Notes: generated by a model not told the origin, from the letters alone. Shown: positions 28,556-38,107, counted from the stretch's first letter. The stretch: 64,000 nucleotides of DNA from Chroogloeocystis siderophila 5.2 s.c.1 (GCF_001904655.1 NZ_MRCC01000014.1:89791-153790), one strand, 5' to 3'. A program made the numbers and translations.

Positions 28556-29243
28556 CAATTCCCATTCTTCGCAATTGTTCAGCAAGAATCTGGGCGCGTT
28601 GTTCAGCTTGTGCAGCGCGTTGTTCAGCTTGTGCAGCGCGTTCATCTCCAGTCAGTAAAATACTTCCATCTTGGTAGCACCAGCGTAACCAGGTATCTTG
28701 CCTACCTTCAAATTCTCCTTGCCATATTGTGACACCCAGTCCAACTTGTTCGAGCCAAGTTTCATTAATTTCTGAATATCGCATTCCTCGGAGTTCATGC
28801 ACACGCAGCACTTGTCCAAACTGCTCAGTCGGATCGTACACAATATAGTAGCTAACGCGCATATGCTCGTAGATTCTGAGTTTTTTTCCTAGTTCATCGC
28901 CCTCTTTGTTAGAAACAATCTCAATCACAACTTCCGGTGGTTTTCCAAAACGCCACACCATGTAACAACGATTTTGCTTATCCCACCAGTTTTGTGGTAC
29001 TTGTACGTCAAAACTAAGAAAGACATCGGGGACAATCGCGGGTTGCAAGTCTGTATAGTAAACACCGACATTTGCGGCTGCAATTAAAGTGCGCTTTTGC
29101 ATAGCACTATAAATCGAACTAACTAGAAGCCGTTGTTGTTTTTCAGAAGCAAAATTATCCACTGGTGTATCGTCTTCAGTCACTAGCTGATTAGCATCTG
29201 GTACGTAGTAGTCATCGTCACAGATAAAAGTTTGCTCAACCAT
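28542..29243 (-). CDS. Uma2 (DUF820) family protein with repetitive C-terminal helix
   Basis: About 233 residues. The Uma2 core covers roughly residues 30-190 (AIVPDVFLSFDVQVPQN, PEVVIEIVSNKEGDELGKKL, YYIVYDP), with the PD...E-x-V pattern of its nuclease-like fold. The C terminus is a coiled coil made of AAQAEQR units encoded by a short in-frame tandem repeat (about 28595-28645). Function is unknown. ATG 29243 is preferred over a GTG three codons upstream. It is divergent from glcD. Confidence 0.85.
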   Translation of the reverse strand: MVEQTFICDDDYYVPDANQLVTEDDTPVDNFASEKQQRLLVSSIYSAMQKRTLIAAANVGVYYTDLQPAIVPDVFLSFDVQVPQNWWDKQNRCYMVWRFGKPPEVVIEIVSNKEGDELGKKLRIYEHMRVSYYIVYDPTEQFGQVLRVHELRGMRYSEINETWLEQVGLGVTIWQGEFEGRQDTWLRWCYQDGSILLTGDERAAQAEQRAAQAEQRAQILAEQLRRMGIEPSD

Positions 29244-29357
29244 GATTACCACTTGAAAAACGCTATCTTTAGCTTAGTTGATAGATATGATTTACTCGTA
29301 TATGAACAAATCTTGTCAGAATATTATTTAAAGCCCTTCGTTAAACACAAGCCACCT

Positions 29358-30830
29358 ATGCGTCTTAAAAATCAGCAGCACAGCAAATGGAAGCCAATTA
29401 TCAAGCAATTTGAGGCTGTTCTTGGTAAAAATGGCGTAGTGCAGCGCAAGGAAGAATTAATTACCTATGAGTGTGATGGTTTAACTAGCTATCGTCAGCG
29501 TCCTGCGGTGGTTGTGTTACCGCGCACAACAGAACAAGTTGCAGAGGTAGTGAAAATCTGCGATCGCAACTTGATTCCCTTCATCGCACGCGGTTCTGGT
29601 ACTGGCTTATCGGGTGGTGCGCTACCAATTGAAGATTGCGTGTTGATTGTCACCGCCATGATGCGGCAAATTCTCAAGATAGATTTAGAAAATCAGCAAG
29701 TTGTTGTCCAACCTGGAGTTATTAACAATTGGGTAACGCAAACTGTTAGCGGTGCTGGATTTTATTATGCTCCCGATCCTTCAAGTCAAATTATCTGCTC
29801 AATTGGTGGTAATGTTGCAGAAAATTCGGGTGGCGTCCACTGTCTCAAATATGGCGTCACCACAAACCACGTTCTCGGGTTGAAACTTGTACTTCCTGAC
29901 GGCACAGTTACCGAAGTCGGTGGACAAGTTCCAGAAATGCCTGGATACGATCTTACAGGCGTTTTTGTCGGTTCAGAAGGTACGCTAGGAATCGCCACCG
30001 AAATCACTTTAAAGATCCTCAAAACTGCCGAATCAATCTGCGTTCTCTTAGCAGATTTTACCAGCGTCGAAGCCGCAGGAGCCGCCGTATCCGACATTAT
30101 CAGCGCCGGAATTATTCCTGCTGGAATGGAAATGATGGATAACCTCAGTATTAATGCTGTTGAAGATGTCGTTGCAACAGGTTGTTATCCTAGAGATGCT
30201 GAAGCAATTTTGCTCGTTGAAATCGATGGATTAGCTGTAGAAGTTGCTGCCAATAAACAACGAATTGCTGATATCTGCAAACAAAATGGTGCGCGGAGTA
30301 TTACGACAGCAAACGACCCAGAAACCCGCTTAAAATTATGGAAAGGTCGTAAAGCCGCTTTTGCTGCTGCGGGTCATCTTAGCCCAGATTATTATGTTCA
30401 AGATGGCGTGATTCCCCGTACGCAATTACCTTTTGTCTTACAAGAAATTGAAAACTTAAGTAAACAATACGGCTATCGCATTGCTAACGTATTTCATGCC
30501 GGTGATGGCAATCTTCATCCTTTAATTTTGTATAATAATTCCATTCCAGGTGCATTAGAAAAAGTTGAAGAATTAGGCGGAGAAATTCTTAAACTTTGCG
30601 TTAAAGTTGGTGGAAGCATTTCCGGCGAACACGGAATTGGTGCTGACAAACGCTGCTATATGCCTGATATGTTTACAGAAACCGATCTAGAAACAATGCA
30701 GTATATCCGTCAAGCATTTAATCCACAGGGACTAGCAAATCCTGGAAAAATATTTCCCACTCCTCGCACTTGCGGAGAAGCTGCAAGATCTGAAGCTGCA
30801 AAGAAGTTTGAATCACTGGAGCGATTTTAA
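29358..30830 (+). CDS. glcD: glycolate oxidase subunit GlcD (FAD-linked)
   Basis: A 490-residue FAD-binding oxidoreductase that oxidises glycolate from photorespiration to glyoxylate. FAD-binding motifs of the PCMH fold are visible: PRTTEQVAEVVKICDRN, ARGSGTGLSGGALP, and GGNVAENSGGVHCLKYGVT. The C-terminal FAD-oxidase domain ends with GGSISGEHGIGADKR and FNPQGLANPGKIFP. ATG 29358 is the likely start; the open frame upstream (to 29232) runs into the divergent Uma2 gene. It could also act on D-lactate, a close relative in this family. GlcE follows after 380 bases; no glcF is in the window. Confidence 0.9.
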   Translation: MRLKNQQHSKWKPIIKQFEAVLGKNGVVQRKEELITYECDGLTSYRQRPAVVVLPRTTEQVAEVVKICDRNLIPFIARGSGTGLSGGALPIEDCVLIVTAMMRQILKIDLENQQVVVQPGVINNWVTQTVSGAGFYYAPDPSSQIICSIGGNVAENSGGVHCLKYGVTTNHVLGLKLVLPDGTVTEVGGQVPEMPGYDLTGVFVGSEGTLGIATEITLKILKTAESICVLLADFTSVEAAGAAVSDIISAGIIPAGMEMMDNLSINAVEDVVATGCYPRDAEAILLVEIDGLAVEVAANKQRIADICKQNGARSITTANDPETRLKLWKGRKAAFAAAGHLSPDYYVQDGVIPRTQLPFVLQEIENLSKQYGYRIANVFHAGDGNLHPLILYNNSIPGALEKVEELGGEILKLCVKVGGSISGEHGIGADKRCYMPDMFTETDLETMQYIRQAFNPQGLANPGKIFPTPRTCGEAARSEAAKKFESLERF

Positions 30831-31210
30831 TTTTGCCTAGGTATAACAACAGTTACTGTAGTACCAAATACAACTCAAATAGCTACTAAAATTTCGCCTC
30901 TATATAACTGCTGCTATACCTAAGTTAGTTCCAGGAAGGATATATACGATTGTTACTACCTCGATAAAAAGAACCAAACAAGTTTTTGTACTCCGCTTTT
31001 AGAAGACCAATTCCTCGACCTCGAATTTTGAAAACGACTTCTTCTAAATCACACGCTACTCAAATACAAAAATCTCCTCTAGACACGCACTGTGATAGTC
31101 AAAGTGTTATATGTAAAGTATTAAATTGAAGGTAAATAAGAATGGATAAATAAGCATAATCTAAGTAAATCCACGTCAAAAGTAATACTGATTAAATCCA
31201 CTTGAGCATT
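30831..31210. other. gap between glcD and glcE with a long inverted repeat
   Basis: 380 AT-rich bases with no coding frame I can support. It holds the 18-base imperfect inverted repeat listed at 30838-30923; beyond that I see only AT-rich leader sequence before glcE. Confidence 0.5.
30838..30923. repeat. long imperfect inverted repeat
   Basis: Arm 1 TAGGTATAACAACAGTTA (30838-30855) matches the reverse complement of 30905-30922 with two mismatches. Both mismatches are A-C on the plus strand but become G-U pairs in a minus-strand transcript. The 49-base loop contains no frame. It may be a tiny non-autonomous element or an mRNA-end structure. Confidence 0.6.
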
Positions 31211-32503
31211 ATGAATGCGATCGCCCAAAAATTAGAAACCATTGTTGGTAATTCTAGAATTCTAGCCTGGGACGCCATTGAAACTACGCGTCGCGAACAA
31301 ATACAACAGGCGATCGCAACAGAAAATTATCCTTGTTTTGTCTATCCTCAAACGCAAGCAGAACTTGCAGAGGTTGTAGCCTACGCGTACCAAAATCAAT
31401 GGAAAATTTTACCTTGTGGTAGCACAACTAAACTCAATTGGGGTGGTCTAGCACAAGACGTACAAATTGTCATCAGCACTGAACGCATTCACCAATTAAT
31501 TGAACACGCTGTAGGAGATTTAACCGTAACAGCCGAAGCAGGAATTCGCTTTGCAGACTTACAAACAACTTTAGCAACTGCGGGGCAATTTCTTGCGCTC
31601 GATCCCACTACACCTGAATCTGCTACGTTAGGAGGAATCGTTGCCACTGCTGATACTGGTTCGTTACGTCAACGTTACGGAGGAGTACGCGATCAACTTC
31701 TAGGAATTAGTTTTGTACGTGCGGATGGCAAAATTGCTAAAGCTGGAGGAAGAGTTGTTAAAAATGTTGCTGGTTACGACTTAATGAAGTTGTTTACTGG
31801 TTCATACGGTACGTTAGGAATCATCACCTCGGTCACATTCCGCGTTTATCCCATTCCAGAAGCTTCTGGTACAGTCGTATTGACTGGAAATGCAGATCAA
31901 ATCGCCCAAGCTGTCACAAGTTTACGCGCATCAGCTTTAACTCCAGTCGCATCAGATTTACTCTCACAACAATTAGTCATAAATTTAGATCTAGGTCAGG
32001 GCTTAGGCTTGGTTGTGCGGTTTCAAAGCCTCAGCGCCAGCGTTAAACAGCAAGCTGCATCACTTTTAGAATTAGGACAACAGCTGAATTTACAAGGCGC
32101 AGTTTATACAGATGATGAGGCTGAGTTATGGCAGAAATTGCAACAACAAATGCGATCACCTACCAAACCGACTGAAATTACCTGCAAAATAGGGGTATTA
32201 CCAACAAACGCTGTCGCAACGCTTACGCAATTCGATCCGCACATGGGTTTAATTCACACAGGTAGTGGTTTAGGTTTATTGCGGTTTGATACTGATGTGA
32301 ATAAGCAAAATATTTTGCAAATGCGAGATTTCTGTCAGTCGCAAGGAGGTTTTCTTTCAGTTTTAGCTGCCCCACCAGCACTAAAAGAAAAAATTGATGT
32401 TTGGGGATACCAGGGTAATGCTTTAGAAATGATGCAGCAGATTAAACACCAGTTCGATCCAAATAATATCTTAATTCCATCCCGTTTTGTTAGAGGAATT
32501 TGA
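31211..32503 (+). CDS. glcE: glycolate oxidase subunit GlcE-like FAD-binding protein
   Basis: A 430-residue protein with the PCMH-type FAD-binding domain (residues about 40-215: YPQTQAELAEVVAYAYQ, LPCGSTTKLNWGG, GGIVATADTGSLRQRYG) and the shorter C-terminal region typical of GlcE, ending HQFDPNNILIPSRFVRG. It should form part of the glycolate-oxidising complex with GlcD encoded just upstream on the same strand. ATG 31211 gives the normal family start. Confidence 0.85.
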   Translation: MNAIAQKLETIVGNSRILAWDAIETTRREQIQQAIATENYPCFVYPQTQAELAEVVAYAYQNQWKILPCGSTTKLNWGGLAQDVQIVISTERIHQLIEHAVGDLTVTAEAGIRFADLQTTLATAGQFLALDPTTPESATLGGIVATADTGSLRQRYGGVRDQLLGISFVRADGKIAKAGGRVVKNVAGYDLMKLFTGSYGTLGIITSVTFRVYPIPEASGTVVLTGNADQIAQAVTSLRASALTPVASDLLSQQLVINLDLGQGLGLVVRFQSLSASVKQQAASLLELGQQLNLQGAVYTDDEAELWQKLQQQMRSPTKPTEITCKIGVLPTNAVATLTQFDPHMGLIHTGSGLGLLRFDTDVNKQNILQMRDFCQSQGGFLSVLAAPPALKEKIDVWGYQGNALEMMQQIKHQFDPNNILIPSRFVRGI

Positions 32504-32538
32504 TTTTAATTCTTCTTTTTCTTCCGTGGTTCTTAAAA

Positions 32539-32937
32539 ATGAGTAGCTTTATATTGGATCTAAAACCTTTTCTCTCTTTAACAGACGAACAATATTATGA
32601 ATTATGCCGAAAAAAGCCTGATTTAAAATTAGAAATAAATTCATCAGGTCAACTGATTATTATGCCACCTACAGGAGGAGAGAAAGGAAGAAAAAATGCA
32701 GATATTATTAGTCAATTAGTTGTTTGGAATAAAAAGAAACTAGGAGTTGTCATTAATTCTTCAACCGAATTTAAGTTACCTTTAGAGAGCGATCGCTCTC
32801 CAGATGCTGCGTGGATAAAATTAGAACGCTGGCGATCGCTGAGTGATGAAGCTAAAAAAAGTTTCCTTCCCTCTGCCCAGATTTTATTATCGAACGGGAG
32901 CATGTCACCGCAATCTACTGCCCAGACAAAGCCATAA
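32539..32937 (+). pseudogene. Uma2 (DUF820) protein truncated by foreign sequence
   Basis: From ATG 32539 about 114 codons are normal Uma2 (INSSGQLIIMPPTGGEKGRKN, TEFKLPLESDRSPDAAWIKLERW), up to FLPSAQ near 32880. The frame then runs into IS-like sequence and stops at 32937. The C-terminal third, with the central E-x-V and lysine motifs, is missing. The joint is at about 32880-32898. Confidence 0.8.
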
Positions 32938-33119
32938 AACCCGAACAACAGCAAGGTCTCAAAGCCAATCTGCAAGCCATTGCCAAAATGCTCGATGACG
33001 ATAGCGCTCCAGATGCCATGCAGACACTAGAAGCGATGGAACTGAACTTAATCAGCGTTCTTCAAATACTCAAACTTGCCGCATTGTGGTGCATCCAAGG
33101 AAAAAGCTGTAGGCAATAG
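32898..33119 (+). mobile_element. transposase-like fragment, copy A
   Basis: Reads EHVTAIYCPDKAIKPEQQQ, then LKANLQAIAKMLDDDSAPDAMQTLEAME, then loses similarity and stops at 33117-33119. About 85 bases (from about 32909) recur in opposite orientation at 55233-55318 with roughly five differences. The LQAIAKMLY and TLEAIE pattern recalls the N terminus of ISKra4-type transposases, from memory only. No terminal repeats were found. Confidence 0.5.
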
Positions 33120-33631
33120 TCATCGCTGCTAAGAACCGCTAATTTGCGCTGAGTGTGTAGCCCTAGGGATAGAGCCGTTTTTGATTAGCTTTGACGTGCA
33201 ACGTTCTCATTGTTACCAAGCCAGAATTAACTCGATTGTCTTTTGACAGTCTCAGCCATCGATTGTTACTACTACCGCTTTAAGAGTTTAAGTTCTGTTC
33301 TAAAGTGTTCGTTACATCAAGCGATCGCTTCAGCAAAATGCAGGCGGGTGAAATCAAGCTAAACAACTGCTTAATTGACGTAGTATCAAAAGATATTTTA
33401 TGTTGTTAAAGTATTGAGAATATAGATGCAGTGCAAATGACTACTAAAAAGTGAATCAAGGCTTTATATCGTTAGATTTACTGATGAACTATTGATGTAT
33501 ATGTGCCATATTCTCAATTATATTTTGTTTAAATTATGCATCAAAGCCTCTCATCTTTGTCGTGCTATTTCTAATACACGTAAATATACAACCTCCTCAG
33601 GTAAAGGAGGTTTATTACCTTTAAAAAGTGT
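33120..33631. other. gene-poor stretch with a hairpin before the next gene
   Basis: 512 bases without a supportable gene. Near its end, 33590-33612 is an inverted repeat: AACCTCCT, a seven-base loop, AGGAGGTT. The AGGAGG in the 3' arm looks like a Shine-Dalgarno sequence but is 21 bases from ATG 33632, too far for normal initiation. It could be a regulatory hairpin, or a terminator with a weak tail. Confidence 0.45.
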
Positions 33632-34855
33632 ATGTTGAATTCTTCACAGCCAGCAGGTTCTAAATCTAGTCATACGGTTTTCCAGTCAGATAGACCGCTC
33701 CGTAGTCTTACGCAATCCCAAGAGACTATTTATAGGTTTTTGCTAGAAAGCGTCAAAAATCTTCCAGCAGAGGTAGTTTTACAACAGTTCATCGATTTAT
33801 TTATTTGTCTTCCAAAAACAACTAATGTAGATCATCTTCAAGCATTGCAAGAAGTGCTCTTGAGTAACGATGAAGATGAATTTCATAATACAATCAAACG
33901 CTGCTGTTTCATTTTACTTAATAATTGGAAAATCACAAAGAGAACACAATATATTCAACAATTGATTGCGGTTCTCGAAAATATTCCCGATAGCCAGCAT
34001 TCAACTCTACCTGCTCAAAGCATTCTTAGAGTTTGGGTGAAGAATTTTGTAAGCAGTGCGAGTTATGCAGAAGTTAAAGCATTTGCTGACAAATGTCAGC
34101 AAGGAAAACCTCATTATAATAATAGTTATAAATCCCACGTATTAATAGCTCAATCTAATGACACAAGAAAACCAATAGAACAACGGGAAGCTGCAAAATA
34201 TGAAGCAAGTAAACTGAAATATCAATTTAAGTTTGACTTAGCAATGTATATGGCTTCTGCACAATCTCCTAGAACAGAAAAACATAAAAATCCTACTAAC
34301 TTACCCGATGAAGTACTGCGCTTAATTAAGCTAATTGTAGCCAAGCGCGATCCAGCTAGCTATACCAACACAGCAAATCTTTTTATCAAACAAACAAAAA
34401 ATATTAACTACCGCCAATTTAAAGAACGATTAGAAAAATTTTTACTTCATTCGAGCAATAGTAGTGAAGTAGGAAATGCATCCAGTATCAATCTATCAAA
34501 AAAGTTAGCAGCATTAAATACTAATTATAATGATAAAGAAATCACCGATGCTTTAATTTTGAGAACTTGTAATAAAGTTATTGAATATTTGACAACTGAA
34601 AATCATCATGAGCCATCTCCAATGTTTATTACTTTAATCTCACAAGGGACACCATTAACCTTAGTGATGGTATTAATTAAAGTTTTATTAGTTTGCAAAG
34701 GTTGTCGCATTCATCTCGAAACTTGTATAGCTGAATTAATCAGATATTATGAGAATTTTTCTGAAACTGAGAGAAGTAAGATGACTACTTTCCTTGATAT
34801 TTTTAACGTGATGTGTGCAATTTATATAGATAATGTTCCGGTAAAAATTAATTAA
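33632..34855 (+). CDS. uncharacterised alpha-helical protein
   Basis: 407 residues that I do not recognise. The composition is helical and polar throughout, with leucine-rich segments (IYRFLLESVKNLPAEVVLQQFIDLFI; LTLVMVLIKVLLVCKG near residue 350) that could be helical-repeat packing surfaces. There is no signal peptide and no convincing membrane span. The block LLNNWKITKRTQYIQQLIAVLENI suggests a HEAT-like helical repeat, but this is only a shape argument. The stop overlaps by 8 bases the end of the convergent membrane protein gene. The AGGAGG hairpin lies just upstream. Confidence 0.7.
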   Translation: MLNSSQPAGSKSSHTVFQSDRPLRSLTQSQETIYRFLLESVKNLPAEVVLQQFIDLFICLPKTTNVDHLQALQEVLLSNDEDEFHNTIKRCCFILLNNWKITKRTQYIQQLIAVLENIPDSQHSTLPAQSILRVWVKNFVSSASYAEVKAFADKCQQGKPHYNNSYKSHVLIAQSNDTRKPIEQREAAKYEASKLKYQFKFDLAMYMASAQSPRTEKHKNPTNLPDEVLRLIKLIVAKRDPASYTNTANLFIKQTKNINYRQFKERLEKFLLHSSNSSEVGNASSINLSKKLAALNTNYNDKEITDALILRTCNKVIEYLTTENHHEPSPMFITLISQGTPLTLVMVLIKVLLVCKGCRIHLETCIAELIRYYENFSETERSKMTTFLDIFNVMCAIYIDNVPVKIN

Positions 34856-35789
34856 AATTTAGGTGACGTTCATCTAACCAAGCAAGCGCAGCAGCAGCAG
34901 TTTCAGCAAGAATACTCACTAACCGATAAAACGCGATCGCCCCGATGACAATACTAGGAGACAAGCGGTGTTGCAAAAGTGCGATCGCCGTTGCTTCAAA
35001 TACTCCCAATCCTCCAGGCGCTCCTGGAATAATTAAACCAAGTAACCATGCTAAACTAAAAGTCCCTAATAATAAAGGTAATTGTGCTAACTCCAACGAA
35101 CTAAACGCTAGTAAAGTTAGCAAAAACCCACTACCACGTAGCAAAACAAAACCCATTTCTCCTAGTAGCGGATTTAGAGGATAGCGTATTATTATATGGC
35201 TATTAGAATCTATTTGCTGGTTGGAATTTTTCTTTAACTTTAATTTTCCTAACAAGCGAATTGCTCTACTTAAGAACCAGGGATGAATCCCGACTAGAAT
35301 AGTAGCTAAACCCAGCAATGATAACAATATTAATAGAAAGCGGTGATTTGTTACTTCAAAGAAAATACCTAATAAAACTATTATTAAAGCAGCTGCTGCC
35401 ATGAGGAGCGGCTCTAGTAATACACTTAAAGTTGCTATACTAGTAGCAATACCAGCATCTTTTGCAGCAGTAATCCGACCATAATAATGCCAAATATTAC
35501 CAGGCAAGTACTTGGCAATATTAGTTTTTAAGTAAACCCGAACAAATTGATAGTTATTGACTTGTTGATTGAGTTCTCCTAAAATCCAAGTCCAGACCCA
35601 CCCCGACCAAATGTGTGCAAGAAAAGTGACGCACCAAGCACCTGCTAAAGTTGCCCATCCTCTAGAATTAATTTGGATTGTAGTTACTTCTTGCCAATGA
35701 CGGATTAAAGCTTGCAGTAAAAAGAATAGCGTTATCCCAACAATGAACCATCGACTGTATGGTTTTAGGTATACCCAAAATCGCATCAA
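34848..35789 (-). CDS. lysylphosphatidylglycerol synthase TM-region family (UPF0104) membrane protein
   Basis: A 313-residue integral membrane protein with six to eight hydrophobic segments. It has the YLPGNIWHYYGRITAAKDAGI block near residue 95 and PGAPGGLGVFEATAIALLQ near residue 255, both typical of the AglD2/YbhN-like flippase domain shared with MprF. It probably moves or modifies a lipid-linked molecule at the inner membrane; the substrate is unknown. It is convergent with the preceding gene. Confidence 0.85.
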   Translation of the reverse strand: MMRFWVYLKPYSRWFIVGITLFFLLQALIRHWQEVTTIQINSRGWATLAGAWCVTFLAHIWSGWVWTWILGELNQQVNNYQFVRVYLKTNIAKYLPGNIWHYYGRITAAKDAGIATSIATLSVLLEPLLMAAAALIIVLLGIFFEVTNHRFLLILLSLLGLATILVGIHPWFLSRAIRLLGKLKLKKNSNQQIDSNSHIIIRYPLNPLLGEMGFVLLRGSGFLLTLLAFSSLELAQLPLLLGTFSLAWLLGLIIPGAPGGLGVFEATAIALLQHRLSPSIVIGAIAFYRLVSILAETAAAALAWLDERHLNFN

Positions 35790-36239
35790 TGACTTAAGAA
35801 TTTGCTACCTCCTGCGACTAGAATTCTTTTTTTGTAGCAGTCAGTTTATACATTCGGTTACACTCATAATCCAATAAATGTTTGCCTATAGCTAGCGCTG
35901 CTTTAAATAATACAAGTAATGTTGCTTTTGCTCAACAACTCTTAACACAGAGAAATGTAGAGCAAAACAAATCTCTCTACAGTTAGATAACAACAGGATT
36001 TCATTTCATTAATAATGTGACCTTTGCTAGAGGCAGCGATCGCCAGTTATTTTTTACCATCATCAATCAGTGGTTAAAATTAAATATCGAATCTCATAAA
36101 GCTGCCCCATTTTGCTGTATATCTAGTGTGTTGATTACAGCGTAATGGGTATTCAAAAATGGTTATGAAAACCCATCGTGACAGTTAAAAAAATGTTAAC
36201 CCTTGGATTTGGGTTGCTTAAAGACAAAAGGAGGACTCT
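35790..36239. other. leader region of the lipoprotein pair
   Basis: 450 bases between a divergent membrane protein gene and the first lipoprotein. I see no coding frame. AACCC...GGGTT (36198-36215) is a short inverted repeat shortly before an AAAAGGAGG ribosome-binding site at about 36227-36235. The promoter was not identified. Confidence 0.45.
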
Positions 36240-36800
36240 GTGAATAAGTTAGTAGATACTATCAAAAAACTAAGACTACGCCAAATTCTTACAGTTTTTT
36301 TAGCTGGAATCTTGCTCATTTTTAGTACTGCGTGTAACCCTGGTGATGTCAGAGGTGCGAACCCCGACAACCCTGCGGTTCAAGCTGGCGGCGCTAATAA
36401 TCCCTACAAAGGAGGTGGAGACGCCTACACTAACTATAATATGTCCGCAGATCCTAAAGTCAACAATACAACTGCTAAAACAGGGCGAGATCAAGCAAGC
36501 TTGCCTTCTTCGCAACTAATCGCGGCTAACGACTCCGAAATTCTTTATCCTGGTGCAGAAACACCAGAAGGTAGAATGGAAAAAGAGGCGCAACTTCCAA
36601 TTAAAACGGCTGAAGACTTCAAGCAGCCAACTTCTGGTGGGTTAATTCAGCGTGAAGCCGACTTAGGAAAGCGAGTAGAGAAGCGGTTAGAGAAGGTACA
36701 AGAAGCGTTTGGTGAGGCGTCTGAGTTTGTTGGTGAGAAAGCAGACGAAGCAAGCAAAAGACCAGAAGCAACAAGCAACCCTGCACTCAGACGTAAGTAA
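36240..36800 (+). CDS. small lipoprotein, first of a paralogous pair
   Basis: 186 residues starting at GTG 36240 behind AAAAGGAGG. The N terminus is a lipoprotein signal: basic start (KLRLRQ), hydrophobic core, and lipobox LLIFSTAC with the lipidated Cys near residue 32. The mature part is hydrophilic, Asn/Gly/Ala-rich, and ends in a charged helix (GKRVEKRLEKVQEAFGEA). The signal region is closely related to that of the next gene (KVLMALLAGVVLFVSTAC). It probably sits on a membrane surface; function unknown. The family may be one of the cyanobacterial DUF6658-type lipoproteins, which I could not check. Confidence 0.75.
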   Translation: MNKLVDTIKKLRLRQILTVFLAGILLIFSTACNPGDVRGANPDNPAVQAGGANNPYKGGGDAYTNYNMSADPKVNNTTAKTGRDQASLPSSQLIAANDSEILYPGAETPEGRMEKEAQLPIKTAEDFKQPTSGGLIQREADLGKRVEKRLEKVQEAFGEASEFVGEKADEASKRPEATSNPALRRK

Positions 36801-36877
36801 GTACAAACGACTGACAAACGAAATTTTAGGACATTTATTTAGCTTTTCACTCAAACAAAACTGCATGGAGAATCAGT

Positions 36878-37684
36878 ATGAGCAAAATCATTACTGCAAT
36901 TAGAAATATTCGACTGAGTAAAGTATTAATGGCATTGCTAGCAGGCGTTGTGCTATTTGTGAGCACAGCTTGTAACGCAGTACAGGCACGTACACCAGGA
37001 TTGTCGGGCGACAGACAAGAAGTGCCTTCAGGGATGCAGTCTGAATCTACAACTCAGCTGAAAAATAGCTCTAATCCTCGACCAGAAGTCCCAGAGGAAG
37101 CCGTGACAAATTCTTTTCGAGGCGGGTCGATGAATGAGTTCAGCGATGTCGATCCAAGAGCCAGAGGCTTAGAAAAAGCTGCGGCTGATCGCGCTGCTGC
37201 TTTAAAAGAGAACGCCGAACGAAATGTTATTGACCAAACAGGCGATCTTGGCGGAAATACCAAGCGCATTCTCGACAAGAAAGGCGAGAACTTAGAAGAC
37301 TTCGGTAAGAATGTACAGCGTAGCACCGAAGCTGCTCAAGACAAAGCACAAGGTACAGCCGCAGAACTTGGCAAAGCAACCAAGCGTGGTACTGAAAACA
37401 TCAAGGAGAATACTCTTGATGCAACCGATGATGTGACTCGTGATGCAAGACGCGCTGCTGATAACGTCAAGGAAAGCGCTAAAGAAACCGCTAAAGATGT
37501 AAGCCGTAGCACTAACCGCGCAGCTGAGAATGTAAAATCCGCAGGTCAAGACGTTGCTAATAAAGCACAACGGGCTGCTGACAAGACTTCTGACTACGTT
37601 CAAGATAAAGCTTACCAAGCTGGCAAAGCAACTCAGCGATCGCTCTACAAAGCAGGCGATAAAGTTGGTGAAACTGTAGAGTAG
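36878..37684 (+). CDS. lipoprotein with LEA-like amphipathic repeats
   Basis: 268 residues, 77 bases downstream of its paralog. The signal and lipobox (LFVSTAC, lipidated Cys near 32) match the first gene. From about residue 130 to the end it is a near-continuous Ala/Lys/Asp/Glu helix with 11-residue-like repeats (TKRGTENIKENTLDATDDVTRDARRAADNVKESAKET, broken here into units), as in group-3 LEA or apolipoprotein-like proteins. Such repeats are often disordered and fold on membranes or when dried. A role protecting membranes during desiccation or stress is inference. Confidence 0.78.
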   Translation: MSKIITAIRNIRLSKVLMALLAGVVLFVSTACNAVQARTPGLSGDRQEVPSGMQSESTTQLKNSSNPRPEVPEEAVTNSFRGGSMNEFSDVDPRARGLEKAAADRAAALKENAERNVIDQTGDLGGNTKRILDKKGENLEDFGKNVQRSTEAAQDKAQGTAAELGKATKRGTENIKENTLDATDDVTRDARRAADNVKESAKETAKDVSRSTNRAAENVKSAGQDVANKAQRAADKTSDYVQDKAYQAGKATQRSLYKAGDKVGETVE

Positions 37685-38107
37685 GAAAGTTCAGGAATTA
37701 GGGTTCAGCAAAACCGCTTAACTTAGATCCCCAAACCTTAATCGCTTTACTTGGTCAGGAAGTTTGGATTTAATCTACACCAAACGCCTGACTGTTTTTA
37801 TTGTTGGCAACAGAACGCGAGACACCTCTGATGTATAGCAGAGGTCAGTTGACAGTGAAGAGAATGTAACTTAGCGTGTTCGATGTCCTAACTACCCCAA
37901 CGAGACTGCTATAAATGCGATCGCCTACAGTGCTGCGCTTTGCGCAACCGCTTATCATGTTAAATTGTAAATTGATTTGAAGAAGTTTTAACTCAAAGTT
38001 CAAAACTTTGTTTAGGTAACCCCGAAGGAAGTGAACGGTACACCAAAGTTAAACTCCGAGGAAAAGCGTTTACCGCATTCCGCAGTTAAAAGGCTTAAAA
38101 TCAAGTT
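37685..38107. other. gap with a repeat fragment
   Basis: 423 bases between two convergent genes. I see an AGAGGT-type repeat word near 37845, a HIP1-containing segment at about 37920, and at 37988-38040 AAAACTTTGTTTAGGTAACC plus CCGAAGGAAGTGAACG, the 3' part of the hairpin repeat family without its stem. No coding frame is supported. Confidence 0.5.

Noticed and set aside
28590..28645. Short tandem units resembling a CRISPR repeat
   Set aside because: They are in-frame codons for the AAQAEQR coiled coil of a Uma2 protein, with no spacers.
28690..28705. GGTATCTTGCCTACC in the Uma2 gene, similar to the repeat at 14240
   Set aside because: Too short a match, and it encodes ordinary family residues; not enough to call a repeat insertion.
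37292..37618. Hydrophobic 108-codon frame opposite the LEA-like lipoprotein
   Set aside because: The complement of Ala/Lys/Glu-rich helix repeats gives a Phe/Ser-rich frame automatically; the sense gene has signal, lipobox and periodicity.
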